DNA from: Pelodera strongyloides
Taxonomy: Eukaryota; Nematoda; Chromadorea; Rhabditida; Rhabditidae
Assembly (NCBI GenBank): GCA_036852015.1
Contig: JAANDG010000032.1
Coordinates: 434,001 to 498,000, forward strand
Direction of reading: 5' to 3'
DNA length: 64,000 nt
Position 1 is the stretch's first letter. The number at the start of each line of letters is the position of its first letter. The notes below the pieces were generated by a model. That model saw only the letters and a program-made list of their open reading frames with translations, did not search any database and had not been told where the DNA came from. A program made the translations under genes and the position numbers. Of this stretch, positions 53,735 to 64,000 are shown piece by piece.

Positions 53735-53885
53735 TGGGACGATTGTTCTGCTTGTGGGACGGCTGTCCTGCCCATGGGACGGATGTCCTGACTACGGGAC
53801 GATTATACTTTTTTGGGACCACTGACATTCTCATGGGAGGGCTATTTTTGCGTGGGACGGCTATACTCGAATGGGACCGCTAGAG
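53735..53885. repeat. CATGGGACGG tandem array
   Basis: About seven degenerate units of 20-23 bp built on ATGGGACGGCTGTCCTG with variable spacers. Opposite orientation to the copies at 30296 and 51540. Confidence 0.8.
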
Positions 53886-54263
53886 CAGAAATTTCTAGAA
53901 ATATACCCCCTCTCTGGAAAACATATAGTTCCGTTCAGTTGCAAAATCTGATTATTGCGAGGGAATGGCGCATGAACCCCGGCATAAAAGGAAGGGGACC
54001 CGAAGGATTCTTCCACGCGAGTTCTGAATTGTTGCACTATTAGCTGTGCTGTTTTAGTTGAGTTTAAAAGGATAGGGTCACTTCAAAGACCCCTTTGATT
54101 ATATTTGATATGCGTACTTCACCAAATAAAAGTCACTATCAGTACAAAATTTTCCAAATTTAGGATCCGGGTTGTTCAGCCTCTATCAGTCTCTGGCTCT
54201 CCTAACCGCTATAGTGCTATTTTCCTGATGGCCATAAAATGAACGGGGATTCATACAAAATCT

Positions 54264-54346
54264 ATGCCGCTGGCGAGATTCGAACCCACAGCCGCACACA
54301 GCTTCTCGATTCTCAGTCCAACGCTCTACCTGTAGAGATGATACGG
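54264..54346 (-). repeat. tRNA-like sequence
   Basis: Minus strand: A-box-like AGGTAGAGCGTTGG, long variable region, B box GGGTTCGAATCTC. Acceptor pairing is poor. Probably a tRNA-derived repeat. Confidence 0.45.
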
Positions 54347-54540
54347 GCAAACCGCGTATTTTTCTTTATTGTTTACTAAATTCAAGTAAACTCGAAGCAA
54401 AATGATGATATTGGAGTGACTGCGATCCCTTAACTTATCAAGATCAAAAGCTCAAGCTAAAGTCATATCGCTAGAGCGAGGCGCGCGCAGCGCGCCCCGT
54501 GCTCCAGTTGCATCATGAATATTTTCGGCCACACTATTAA

Positions 54541-55298
54541 AGGGATCGGTTAACCTGAAATTTTGTCCGTTTTCTTTATCATCCAATATCTTCGTGAGTA
54601 TTGAAATAGAACACTACTTTTTGTATTCCAATTTTTTGTTATCCCATCTAGAAAAGTAAGAAACAAAAATAGGCACTTTTTCAAGTGAACTGATTCCTTT
54701 AATAGAAATTAGGTACTATTACCGTTCGGGGGGGGGGACATTATCATAGACTTATTTTTGTGTCAAAACTAGCCTACAATACATGCAGCTTGTGTTTTAA
54801 CATCTAGAAAGCGAAAAGTAATGGAAAGAAAAACAGTTTTAACGACATTTTTTATGAAAAACATGGAAAAGTTTGAACTTGTCTATGAGTATTGAAATAT
54901 AACGAAGATGAATGAAAAAGGTACGAAACCTACACACAGACATAGCCGAAAGTGAAACAGTCGAAAACCGTTCAAAAATAGGTAACTTACATTCATTTCG
55001 GTGAATTATTGTCGTAGGCAAAGAAAACGGGAGCACAACGTAGCTACGACAGGCATTAGGTGAATACTGATAAAATCCAAAAGCACTCATCGCTTTTAAA
55101 CAGAACTGATTTGCATGCATGTTAATTGACAGAAGGTCATTATTCGAGTGAATTTTATAAACGTTTCGATATTTCTGTCAACATTTCTAGCTAATCTCTG
55201 AAAAATTCGGTCTATGTCTATGCGGTAATGACCCCCCCCCAACGGTAATAGGACCAGAAATTATTCAAAAAGGTGCTATTCTTAGTGAACCTATCCCT
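54541..55298. mobile_element. TTAA-flanked inverted-repeat element, AGGGATCGGTTAACC family
   Basis: TTAA at 54537-54540 and 55299-55302. Ends AGGGATCGGTTAACC and GTGAACCTATCCCT are imperfect inverted repeats. Inner arms hold a poly-G tract with CATTATCATAGAC on the left and GGTAATGACCCCCCCC on the right. Confidence 0.8.
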
Positions 55299-55407
55299 TT
55301 AATTTGGAAACTGTTTGAACTGAATCACTGAATGTGATTTTTATTTGGTGAACTACACATAGCAAAAATAAACAACGGGGTGATTTGAATTGGCCCCATC
55401 CCTTTAA

Positions 55408-58400
55408 AGGGACGCGGTCACTGAAAATACCCTCTATATTTTATGTCTTTTTTATTAACTAAAAGGTAAATAAAACACAATTTTTGTGCAAACATTACAA
55501 TTTGCAGTGCCCTCACCGAGATATTCACCTCGGGGAAATAATCCAGCCAGACCAAGCGCTACAGTAACCCAATTTCTATAACGCGCGTGCTACAGTAAAG
55601 AGGGGCTCCTACTCCTGGCAAATTGCCAGGTGCTACAAACTACAATCATTATTTGCGGCAAAATTAAAAGGAAAAGTGGGGATTGAATGTTTTAAAGGAA
55701 AAAAGAACGTTTTGGGTTATATGAATCTCACAAGCAATAACAATATTAAATAATAATACCTCCTTAGTTTCGGCATTGTCGAGGAAACCAGGAAAATACT
55801 AAAGGAACGGCTGTATTCGAGCACGCGGCGGCTATCTTTTCGCTTTCTCCTGTTTTCAGTGCATAACATTCTACAAACAGCACGCTAGTTACTCTTGCCA
55901 GAGGCCGTATTCACCACTCCGTTTACCCCTGGAGAAAACTGTCTCTCGGAGAAAATTTACCTAGAGAGCGAGAGAATGTCAAAAATTAGCATTCACCACT
56001 TTCTCTCCTTCCCCAAATATGCGTGGAGAGAGGGGTAAATTGTGACCGAGGTTTGCTCGGGTAAAAAATTTTTCCCTTGGAGAATTTTCGAATTTTTTTA
56101 GTTATATGACTTTATACTATATTAATATTGTATTTTTAGAGCTTATAGCATATCTAACTTTAAAAAAAGCTATTCTCACTTTGCTTTAGTGTGGATTTTT
56201 GGCAGATGAATCTAAAAATAGCATGTTTTAAAATAAATACCATGATTTGAACGATTTCTTGGTTTACTTTATCACGGGCAACTAATTAACCTACTAATTT
56301 TCCTCTCATGTTAGCTTCATGTATGTAAGGCTGCGCATTTCTTCGCTATTAGCCCAAAGTTTAGAGGATCAGGCAAGCGTGTGCCTGACACGCCGCAAGG
56401 TTTCTCTTGGTTATAAGGGAAACCTCCTCACCTCATCACCCATAGAAAAGCAACGAGAGGTATTTTGTGAACTACTTATCTCCTCTTTTTTACGCTTTCC
56501 TTTTTCCTAAGTATTGCCGAAAATCTGCAATATTATTAACCAATTGTTCAACTAATGCAAATATGTCCCTAATATAACTTCAATCGTTTAGAAACATTTC
56601 GCTATGTCATGCGCAAAAAAACAAGTTCCGAAAGTAAAAATTTAAGAAAAATGAGACTATAAAGGGTTAAAGTTAAATATAGTACAATCTAGACTTGTCT
56701 AGACACTTGCAAGGTAGAAAAATAATGAAGCAATGAAAATTAGAGGTTAAATATGACAAAACAAAGTAGTTTACTCCATTATTGCATCATGCTTTTTCAA
56801 AATGGCACAGGAAACAAAAATTAATCTCTAGTCAAAAATTCTCCATATGCTAAATTCCACGTGAATACGTTTGCAGTTTGGACATAGGTAAATTTTCTCC
56901 AAAGAGAGGGGTAAATCCTCTCTAGGGACAAGTTGTCTCTAGAGAAATTTTACCTTGGAGTGGTGAATACGGCCTCAGGTTCACGACTCCCTACCCAATC
57001 ATCAACTGAGATGGTCACACACACAAATGACAAAAAATCTTATAGCATCAGCAAGGTACATTCTTCAAAATGTTTATTCGCATCTTACCAAACGAGCAAT
57101 AAAATAATTACACAGGTACACGAAGAAGAAGGCCATAAAAATAGCAAAGAGTGAACACATTTTCGAAGAATGCGTTTTTTTGGCCAATTCCGCCTACGAC
57201 CTTCGACTTCTGAACTCGAAATCGCCACATCTTTGCACCAGCAGACCTAAACATCCAATATAGTATTGCTATATAATGAGTGGACGTGTTAGAATTACAA
57301 CACTCCAACTCGTCAAGTAAATAAAGTTTATATTTAAGAGGACGGGTTTTGAGCCAAAAGAAACAGTCAATATCAGAGATCCCTAAGTGTCTAATTAATG
57401 TTGCAACACCAAGAAGTTCGTTTTTGGGGCGCTGAATTTTCTTATTCAGTGAAACAATATGGCACAATAGGAAGTAAATAAAATAGTACTCAAAGCAATT
57501 ATGTCCTTACCGTGTTTGTTTTTTATCATCAGCGAGGTGTCCTTTGTCGTTCACACAACGCAGCCCAGCCATTTTAGTGTCAAAAATCTGAAATACAAAT
57601 AAATAAATGTTTCTGTAGGTTCTCCAAGTTTTGACAGATAACAAAATAGTCCAACTTTGAAATGCATTTTCATGTCCAACAAGGAAGATAATATGGCATG
57701 AATACCGGGCCAATTAACCCTGTGTTGAAAGCAAATACAACAAACGATTACATGTTGTGATTAAGGTGCATGCACATGCGCATGACATTAAGTGCTCCGA
57801 TTTACGCGCGCAAGTAGTGATTTTAAGATTTTAAGATATTAAGACACTGTTGCGAACTGCGAATATTCGGCAATTGGAGTGCGAATACAGCAAGCAAAGT
57901 GAAAAAGCGCATCGAAAAATGTGTATCCAATGACTGATGACAAGCAATACAATTTATAAAGTGCCAAACGTTCAGCTAATTTAATAACAGAAAAATTATA
58001 TAAATTGTCCAATGAGACTAACCCAATCCAGAGGGCATGCAGATGCAGGATTCTCCCAGTACCTTCTTGAGTGATCGGGAGATTCGGAGATTTTCTCAAC
58101 ATTGAAGGCTCTTTAGCTTTTCGCTCGCTTCGCTTCGACACGGGTAACCTGAAAAGAAAGGAGTTTCATTTCGCCACAACACCTGGCAACACAAATCACC
58201 CCAACATAAAACGACAGCAGATCCAGGATATAAAGCATACATACACTGTAAATGATGCTACAAATGATCTGATTGATCTGAACAGCGCCCTTATGTCTTT
58301 CAAAAAATAGTTTTGCCATTTAGCCATCGCTAAAAAAAATCAATGTCCACGCGACAAAATTTGGCTATCAAAAATCTGCACTGACATCTTAGGGTTCCTT

Positions 58401-59422
58401 TTGGTCTTTACAAAATTCAGGGTTTTGACTGATTTTTCTTTGCCTCATCCATCGACCAATAAATATTTATTATTAACATCAAAACGGTTCTTACAAAGGA
58501 CTAAAGCTGGAACTATACGTCAGGAGCGAATATTGGAGAAATAATCTGCAGCATAATAAAATAAAATAAAAAAATAAGTACCTCTGGCAAAATGTCCGTA
58601 GTTTGTCCATGCCTCCTTGTAAAAATTTTCGCTTCTTCAATTGTACAAACTCAGTGCTCATTATTAGCACGGAACGCGTCAAGAAAACACCTAAATAAAA
58701 AGGGTTATTGCATGTACATTCGCGAAACAAGAGTTGAAAATTAAAGAATAATAACAGTACAATTGAAAATTAAGCTACTGGAGAAATCTAAGCAAACTGA
58801 AGCCAGGGCAAACATAAGCGCGAAAAGCAAGGACGCATACGTAAACGAAGTAGCTAAACGAAAATATAAATATATATGCAATATCAGAACGAAATATACA
58901 GGGATGAACCTCATCAAGCCAACCAAAAACAAGCGAACGAGGTACAATTCTAAGAATGAACCTAAATACAACACGAACTAACAAACACATCAATCAATCA
59001 ATGGTGGTACAATGGCACAATCGCCCTAGCAAAATAGCAGACTGAATACACAGGAACGGGATGAACAAAATAGGAGAGAAAAGGAGAGTCGAGTAAAAGA
59101 AAGAATATACATGCGCGAAAGGGAACTTTCTGAGAAACGCGAGGGAATAAGAACCTACAACTCTGCTTATATACAGCATAGAAACGCATAAGAAAAAACA
59201 ACGTTCGCAACGGCGCGGCCGAAGAAAAAAAATAACCGGCTGCGCGCATGCACAATGCATTCTTACTGTAGCGATTGGCACCTGCCCATATTTTTCCCAC
59301 GGTGAATATCTCGGTGAAGGGAGGGCAATGCACCCTCTTTAACCAAAAGTTACGTTTTATTTACCTTTTAGTTAATAAAAAAGACATAAAATATAGGGGG
59401 TATTTTCAGTGACCGCGTCCCT
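55408..59422. mobile_element. 4-kb TTAA-flanked element with about 80-bp TIRs and exon-like ORFs
   Basis: TTAA at 55404-55407 and 59423-59426. TIRs start AGGGACGCGGTCACTGAAAA and match over about 80 bp, including TATTTTATGTCTTTTTTATT. It is the longest TTAA element here. Minus-strand exon-like segments include 58690-58582 (MSTEFVQLKKRKFLQGGMDK...) joining in phase to 58148-58070 (LPVSKRSERKAKEP...), plus 57590-57512 (MAGLRCVNDKGHLADDKK) and 57445-57255. The plus-strand stretch 58741-59190 encodes Lys/Arg/Glu-rich peptides. I recognise no transposase, but this is the best candidate for a coding (autonomous-derived) member of the TTAA families. A second inverted-repeat element is nested at 55901-56976. 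Confidence 0.7.
55901..56976. mobile_element. Nested element, GAGGCCGTATTCACCACTCC family
   Basis: Inverted ends GAGGCCGTATTCACCACTCC and GGAGTGGTGAATACGGCCTC (perfect 20 bp), followed by repeated AGAGAGGGGTAAATTT-like units in both arms. 1.08 kb with no recognised protein. Terminal bases resemble the GGCCGTATGCACC MITEs at 18067 and 21010. Confidence 0.8.
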
Positions 59423-59545
59423 TTAAAGGAGGAGGCTCACGAGTTTTAAGTGTTCGATTCCTTTCCTTTTTTCGAAAAGACATGGTAAATAATCACCAAT
59501 AACATGCATAACCAAGCACGGAAAAACACTTTAATGGAACAAAAA

Positions 59546-59725
59546 AGCGAAATACCGGCCGGCTTTTGAAACACATTGCGTACATCTGCTTTCTTATGCA
59601 GCATACGGCATACGCAAATGAACAAGAATTAGAATAAAAAATAGACCCCAATTAGACCCCACGTTGCATAAATGCATAGGAATGCAAGTACTCGATGCGT
59701 TTCAAAAACCGGCCGGTATTTCGCT
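59546..59725. mobile_element. Palindromic MITE, AGCGAAATAC family, copy 3
   Basis: Ends AGCGAAATACCGGCCGG and CCGGCCGGTATTTCGCT. TTAA on the right (59726-59729), shared directly with the next element's AGGGACAGGTCC end. Confidence 0.85.
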
Positions 59726-59729
59726 TTAA

Positions 59730-59885
59730 AGGGACAGGTCCATCAAAATAAACGTATTTTAACGACTTCCTCTTATTTTTTATTAATATTGTTTACTACA
59801 ATATATACAAACTAAATTTTATCGACATTCACCCCGGGGAACTTTCCGACGAGCTCAATGTATATTGCTACCGTTGCCTAGCCAC
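59730..59885. mobile_element. Truncated MITE, AGGGACAGGTCCATC family
   Basis: Left end AGGGACAGGTCCATC after TTAA, with homology to the left half of 53381-53722 (ACTACAATATATACAAAC, CATTCACCCCGGGGAACTT). It then runs into a GC-rich block (59900-60040) without a partner end. Confidence 0.6.
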
Positions 59886-59889
59886 TGAG

Positions 59890-60975
59890 GAAACTTGGTC
59901 AAGGGGCGGCGCGCCCCCGGCCCCACGCCGCGGGGCCGCGCACCCCCGCGCGCCCCTCGCCCGTGTCTGGCCCATTTGTCGGGGAAACTCTCCACCACCG
60001 AAAATCGTGGGGCGGCTGGTGCGCCAGAAGCGCGCCCCAGGTGCGCGAGGACACGTACAATGGAAACTGCAAGATACTCAGTGAAGGGGCATTTACTACT
60101 ACGCAGCGAAACCGTACTTGTGTTTTTCAACACTTGTGCTCCGACAAAGTCTTGTCTTGTGTTGTGTTGTCTTATCCAAAAGTTGTTGTACTTTTATGTT
60201 GTACCACTTCAATTTAAACTATTGTCTTATTTAGTAAGTTTGTTGTCACTATTCTTGTTGACTAACTTACGTTTATAGTAAAAATATGTTTATCGGCAGT
60301 TTAGTTTGCATAAAGTATTCATATATTCGATTTCTAGCGAAATACCACCCGGTTTGGGGTTTTTCACCAAAAATAGTTTGAAAAAAGTTATAAACGAAAA
60401 TAAACATAAAAACACAAGCAAATAAGTGCATCGTGCACAAAAATGTTCCCAAACAACCATATTTTGCGATTTTGCATGGGAAAATTCGCTTCATGCGATT
60501 TGCGATTAGCATAGCACGGCCCTGGAAAAATCGAGGGATGGCCTTTTCAAATTATAACGCACTCCGCAGCATCCAAATGACGAAATGTTGACAAAATATT
60601 TTGAATTTGGCTAGTAAAATTCCAAAAACACACGGTTTGAAAACGGTGGTCAACGCACGGTTGTTTACTCCTCCTCTTTTTGTATTTTTTTGTTGAGACC
60701 GACCGCTAATTCGCTTTAAATAATTATTGCTTGCGGCATAAAAGGCTGCTATTATACCGATAATCGCTTTAGAATAGTGCACAATACGCGCACTTTCACA
60801 TTACTTCTCTTCGCTTCCGCCATTATTTTTTTACTCATTTGGTCTTCATTTTCTATATTATGTATATACTATTTTCCTTATTGTAAGACATCTCTTAGCC
60901 CTGCTTGTCTCGATAAAGTTCATTTTGACCTTTTCTTCGATGTAGTTGAAAATAATTTTGAGTTTCTTAACTGAA
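59890..60975. other. GC-rich block then intergenic sequence
   Basis: 59900-60050 is strikingly GC-rich (GGGGCGGCGCGCCCCCGGCC) in an AT-rich setting and open in several frames, but no domain is recognised. The rest is AT-rich with no gene seen. Confidence 0.4.
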
Positions 60976-61385
60976 AGGGTCAGGCCCATTTCAAATGACC
61001 CCTATTTTTGATGATTCCATCTGATTCTCCATTTCAAATATAGTAGGCTGAATTTTTTTCTAATTTTCAGTCGCAATATTCACGCAGTATTCATCAATTT
61101 ACCATTGTCAGTCATACAAAATTATCTATCGCAGTTGTCACGCCCCTTCGCGCTAATTGGGCTATATGCTCTATTGGGCGTGGCAATTGCGTTATTGGCC
61201 AATCAGCGCGAATGGGCGTGCCAAATGCGATAGATAGTTGGGTATGACTGGCCATGGTAAATTGCTGAATAGTGTGTCAATTTTGCGCATGAAAATTAGA
61301 AAAATATTGCATCCTACTATATTTAACATGGAGAATCAGATGGAGTCATCAAAAATATGGGGTCATTTGAAATGGGCCTGACCCT
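60976..61385. mobile_element. TTAA-type MITE, AGGGTCAGGCCCATTTC family
   Basis: Ends AGGGTCAGGCCCATTTC and GAAATGGGCCTGACCCT are perfect inverted repeats and complementarity continues inward (CCATCTGATTCTCC / GGAGAATCAGATGG). Right flank TTAA (61386-61389), left TGAA. Shares its terminal AGGGTCAGGCCCA with the middle element at 45715-49248. Confidence 0.85.
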
Positions 61386-61389
61386 TTAA

Positions 61390-63136
61390 ATGTAGCAAAT
61401 ATGAAATGAAATGAAACGTCTGTATATTTACAGGGTTAGTGGCTGACACAATGGCCATCGTGATATCAACTGTATGGTCAGCTCAGGATGAGGCCAACTG
61501 GGTTATGATGTCGTCTAGATTTTTATCAAGTTTCTTGATAAGTGTTTTTAAGAGTATTCAAGATTCACCGTTTAGTAAGTTCTTTGAATCGCTGTATTGA
61601 ATACAAAATACATTGTAAATATCGGAGGCGTTGATGTGGAAAGATGGAGATGTGGATGTCTATTTGTATTAGTAGGCACATAATGGTGAATCTTAAATGT
61701 AACTTTTATTTTGTTTAGACGGCAACCGATGGTAATTGTACCGGCGCAAACGCAGACAATGTTCTCGAAGATACGACGATACAAGAGTAATAAAAAATAA
61801 GGTAAGAACGTTTCTTAACTATAAACATGTTTTCATGTTTATTTTCTCCGGGTTTTGTTGTTATCATTGTTTTTGTGTTCTAGTTACTTATATGTGCATT
61901 GTTTTTCTTATGGATCATTCGATCTTTGTCTTCGCACGTTAGTGCATCTCTTCGATTACGCATCCATGTCGCATTTCTTGCTTGTAATAAGTGATAGTTG
62001 ATAGTGTACGCATTTCAGGCTTTCTAATCTGACAGTAAATCACGATGTCGTGTCTTCCTCAAGGGAGCGAGCGAACATACGGCGGACTTTGGACATCGTG
62101 CGGTACTCCACATGTGGGACAAAGAACTATAGGGCAACTCCGGCCACTTGAACACATCATCTAGGCAGGTATGGTTATTATTTTGTTTCCATGTGTTTTG
62201 TCTCCAAGTCATTTATAGTTGTGATTGTGTGCACGAAAGTGCATGCTCCCAACCTCCCGTGGGACGTGAAAGAAAGAGAGTGATTACGCGAATCAAGGAT
62301 ACGTGAAGACAAATTTACCCAACCGGGGTGGCTCCCCTTCCATTCCACTCAAACGGCATACGGCCAGCTCATTACCACTAATTTAGAATAGCGCGGCCGC
62401 TTGTAAAATTTCGCATTTAATTGAATTAGTTTAGTGTTACATTTACACTATTGATACTTGTGTGTTTTTCGTTATCAATGCCATATCTAATTTTTAACTT
62501 CTTTTTATTTCAGTTGACCGGTGTATCGATATGGGTAACGCGTCGGCTTAATTGCTACGCAGGGAAGGTAGCTGCACGGAGAGCGTACGAAACACCGTAA
62601 CGGTGTTTCTTATCACGGGAGGGAAGATATCAAATGGATAGATACCCTAAGATGAACCTTAGTCCGCGTAGTGTTACTTTGTGCAATATGTTTCGTGTGT
62701 TTATGGCATATTGTATTAAGTGTAGCTCGTTACTTTATTAAAAAAATAGCTGTATAACGCTACCCATTTTCGTTTATGTTTTAAATGAACGTCAGCATTT
62801 AGAAGGATTATTTTGTGTACTATATATGCCTCTAATCTTACTGTTAGTTGTATCCACTTTTTGCTTGTATTTTTACACCCCCGCAACTCCATTATCATAG
62901 CATTATATCGTAATATTTACCAGTAGAATTTTAACTCTTACTAACATTATTTTGTACTTGCAATTGGGTTGCTTATCCACTTTTTGCTGCGTATTCTTAG
63001 TTAGTAACTTACCAAAATTTGCCCAGATGTATCACTAATATCATTATTATCGTTTTGTGCTGTGAGTGAAGTAAAGTTATTCTATATATTTGTTGTTTGT
63101 TGATTACTGTGTGGATTTACCGTTTTATTATATTAT
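61390..63136. other. Intergenic, no recognised gene
   Basis: AT-rich. A GTGCACGAAAGTGCATGC...GGCATACGGCC stretch (about 62232-62365) resembles the GGCCGTATGCACC MITE family. No protein-coding frame is convincing. Confidence 0.35.
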
Positions 63137-63140
63137 TTAA

Positions 63141-63303
63141 AGCGAAATACTAGGCCCGTTGGAAAATTTGCATATGATAAGCAAATCCTATGTATCCTAT
63201 GCTAATTTTGCACGATTGCCGTGGACGATCGTGCAAAATTAGCATAGGATACGTAGGATTTGCTTATCATATGCAAATTTTTCAAAGGGGCTAGTATTTC
63301 GCT
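63141..63303. mobile_element. Palindromic MITE, AGCGAAATAC family, variant copy 4
   Basis: TTAA on both sides (63137-63140, 63304-63307). Ends AGCGAAATACTAGGCCC and GGGGCTAGTATTTCGCT. The arms TTTGCATATGATAAGCAAAT are nearly perfectly complementary, so the single strand would fold into one long hairpin. Confidence 0.9.
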
Positions 63304-63439
63304 TTAATATGTAATGGAAAGGGGGCGGGGCATTTCACGCCCATTTTCCCAAGGTCCGCGCCCTCCTGGCGCACCTACCCTACGGCCCAGCTTATGAAGC
63401 GGGGCCGCGCGCTCCGAGCCCCGTCTTGGTGGCGCCGCC

Positions 63440-64000
63440 CGGTAAAATTGAAGAATACTACCCCACTGAAGAATACTACCCAAATTTGAAATATACTACC
63501 CCAAATGTATGGGGGTAGCATTTTGTAACATGCAAAGTACTACCCCACCATTGAGGAACACTACCCCTTTTGACATTTTATCACCCCAGTCAAGGGGGTA
63601 GTAAATTGCAAGAAAGGGGTAGTGTTCTTCAATGGTGGGGTAGTGTTCTTCTATTGAGGGGTAGTGTTCTTCAATGGCGGGGTAGCGATCTTCAAACCCT
63701 AGGTAATCTTGAATCACGCTACCCCCTACATGTGAAAATACTACCCCCTTCTTACAAAATATTACCCCCCACCTATTGGCTTTCAAAAAATTACAAAATA
63801 CTACCCCCAACAATTGAATATAGTTACCCCACCATTGAATATGACTACCACAGCATTGAATATGACTACCCCACCAATTGAATATCACTACCCCACTAGA
63901 AAGGGTAGTATTTTGTAAAGACAGGGGGTAGTATTTTGTAAAATGGGGGTATTATTTTGCATGGGGTAATATTTTTCAAAAAGGGGTAGTGTTCTTCAAT
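63440..64000. repeat. Large bidirectional array of TACTACCCC / GGGGTAGT units
   Basis: About 25 units of 18-24 bp. Each has an 8-9 bp constant core (ACTACCCC or GGGGTAGT) and a semi-variable spacer such as ACCATTGAATATG, TTCTTCAATGGT or ATTTTGTAAA. Orientation flips several times. It runs off the window end. Confidence 0.85.

Noticed and set aside
53571..53883. Four overlapping frames around 53.6-53.9 kb
   Set aside because: They read through a MITE arm and the CATGGGACGG array. Translation mirrors the repeat.
58995..59333. Minus-strand frames of 95-111 codons
   Set aside because: Shadows of the Lys/Glu-rich plus-strand sequence. Hydrophobic low-complexity translation without motifs.
59895..60060. 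GC-rich CpG island promoter or coding exon
   Set aside because: High GC is confined to about 150 bp inside repeats. No domain, no consistent splice signals and no gene downstream.
63440..64000. CRISPR-like array with constant core and variable spacers
   Set aside because: The core is only 8-9 bp, units flip orientation and spacers are related to each other. No cas genes are possible in this context.

Overview
This is a TE-dense, AT-rich window of an animal nuclear genome. The genes have many short exons, GT-AG introns and AATAAA-type poly(A) signals. A carbonic-anhydrase-related protein and a BTB-BACK protein point to Metazoa. The low gene density, together with an ENTPD4/7-type apyrase and an RT family I associate with invertebrates, fits an invertebrate, possibly early-branching, but I cannot name the species.

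Layout: (1) 699-3576 (+), a complete 10-exon crotonase-family gene. (2) 4.4-7.5 kb, two GC-rich repeat arrays with transposon-like ends. (3) 7773-14680 (+), a 17-exon ENTPD4/7-like apyrase whose introns hold MITEs, a 38-bp tandem array, an ATT microsatellite and, in the second-last intron on the minus strand, a hammerhead-like RNA motif. (4) 15.7-16.9 kb, a minisatellite. (5) 19402-22816 (-), a catalytically dead carbonic-anhydrase-related gene: seven exons joined in frame, last exon not found. (6) 22.8-31 kb, repeats and MITEs. (7) 30994-36302 (+), a BTB-BACK gene of seven exons. (8) 36.3-44 kb, intergenic with MITEs and a LINE tail remnant. (9) 44066-50141, a three-level transposon nest. Its innermost unit (45938-49029) has perfect 23-bp terminal inverted repeats, an 8-bp target duplication and one intact reverse-transcriptase ORF. 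(10) 50.9 kb, an orphan Cys-rich exon. (11) 51.7-64 kb, a succession of TTAA-flanked inverted-repeat elements, one of 4 kb with exon-like ORFs, and a large array of TACTACCCC-type repeats.

The main discovery is about 200 bases downstream of the RT ORF, at 48533-48627. All conserved hammerhead-ribozyme core positions and all three hammerhead stems are present, but the strand carrying the cleavage site lies inside loop II (order: stem I 3' strand-CUGANGA-stem II 5'; stem III 3'-UH-stem I 5'; stem II 3'-GAAA-stem III 5'). A homologous copy with the same unusual order and with compensatory changes lies on the minus strand at 13826-13912. This suggests a strand-permuted (pseudoknotted) hammerhead-like RNA family linked to a reverse-transcriptase element that moves, or has been carried, as a hAT-like inverted-repeat transposon.
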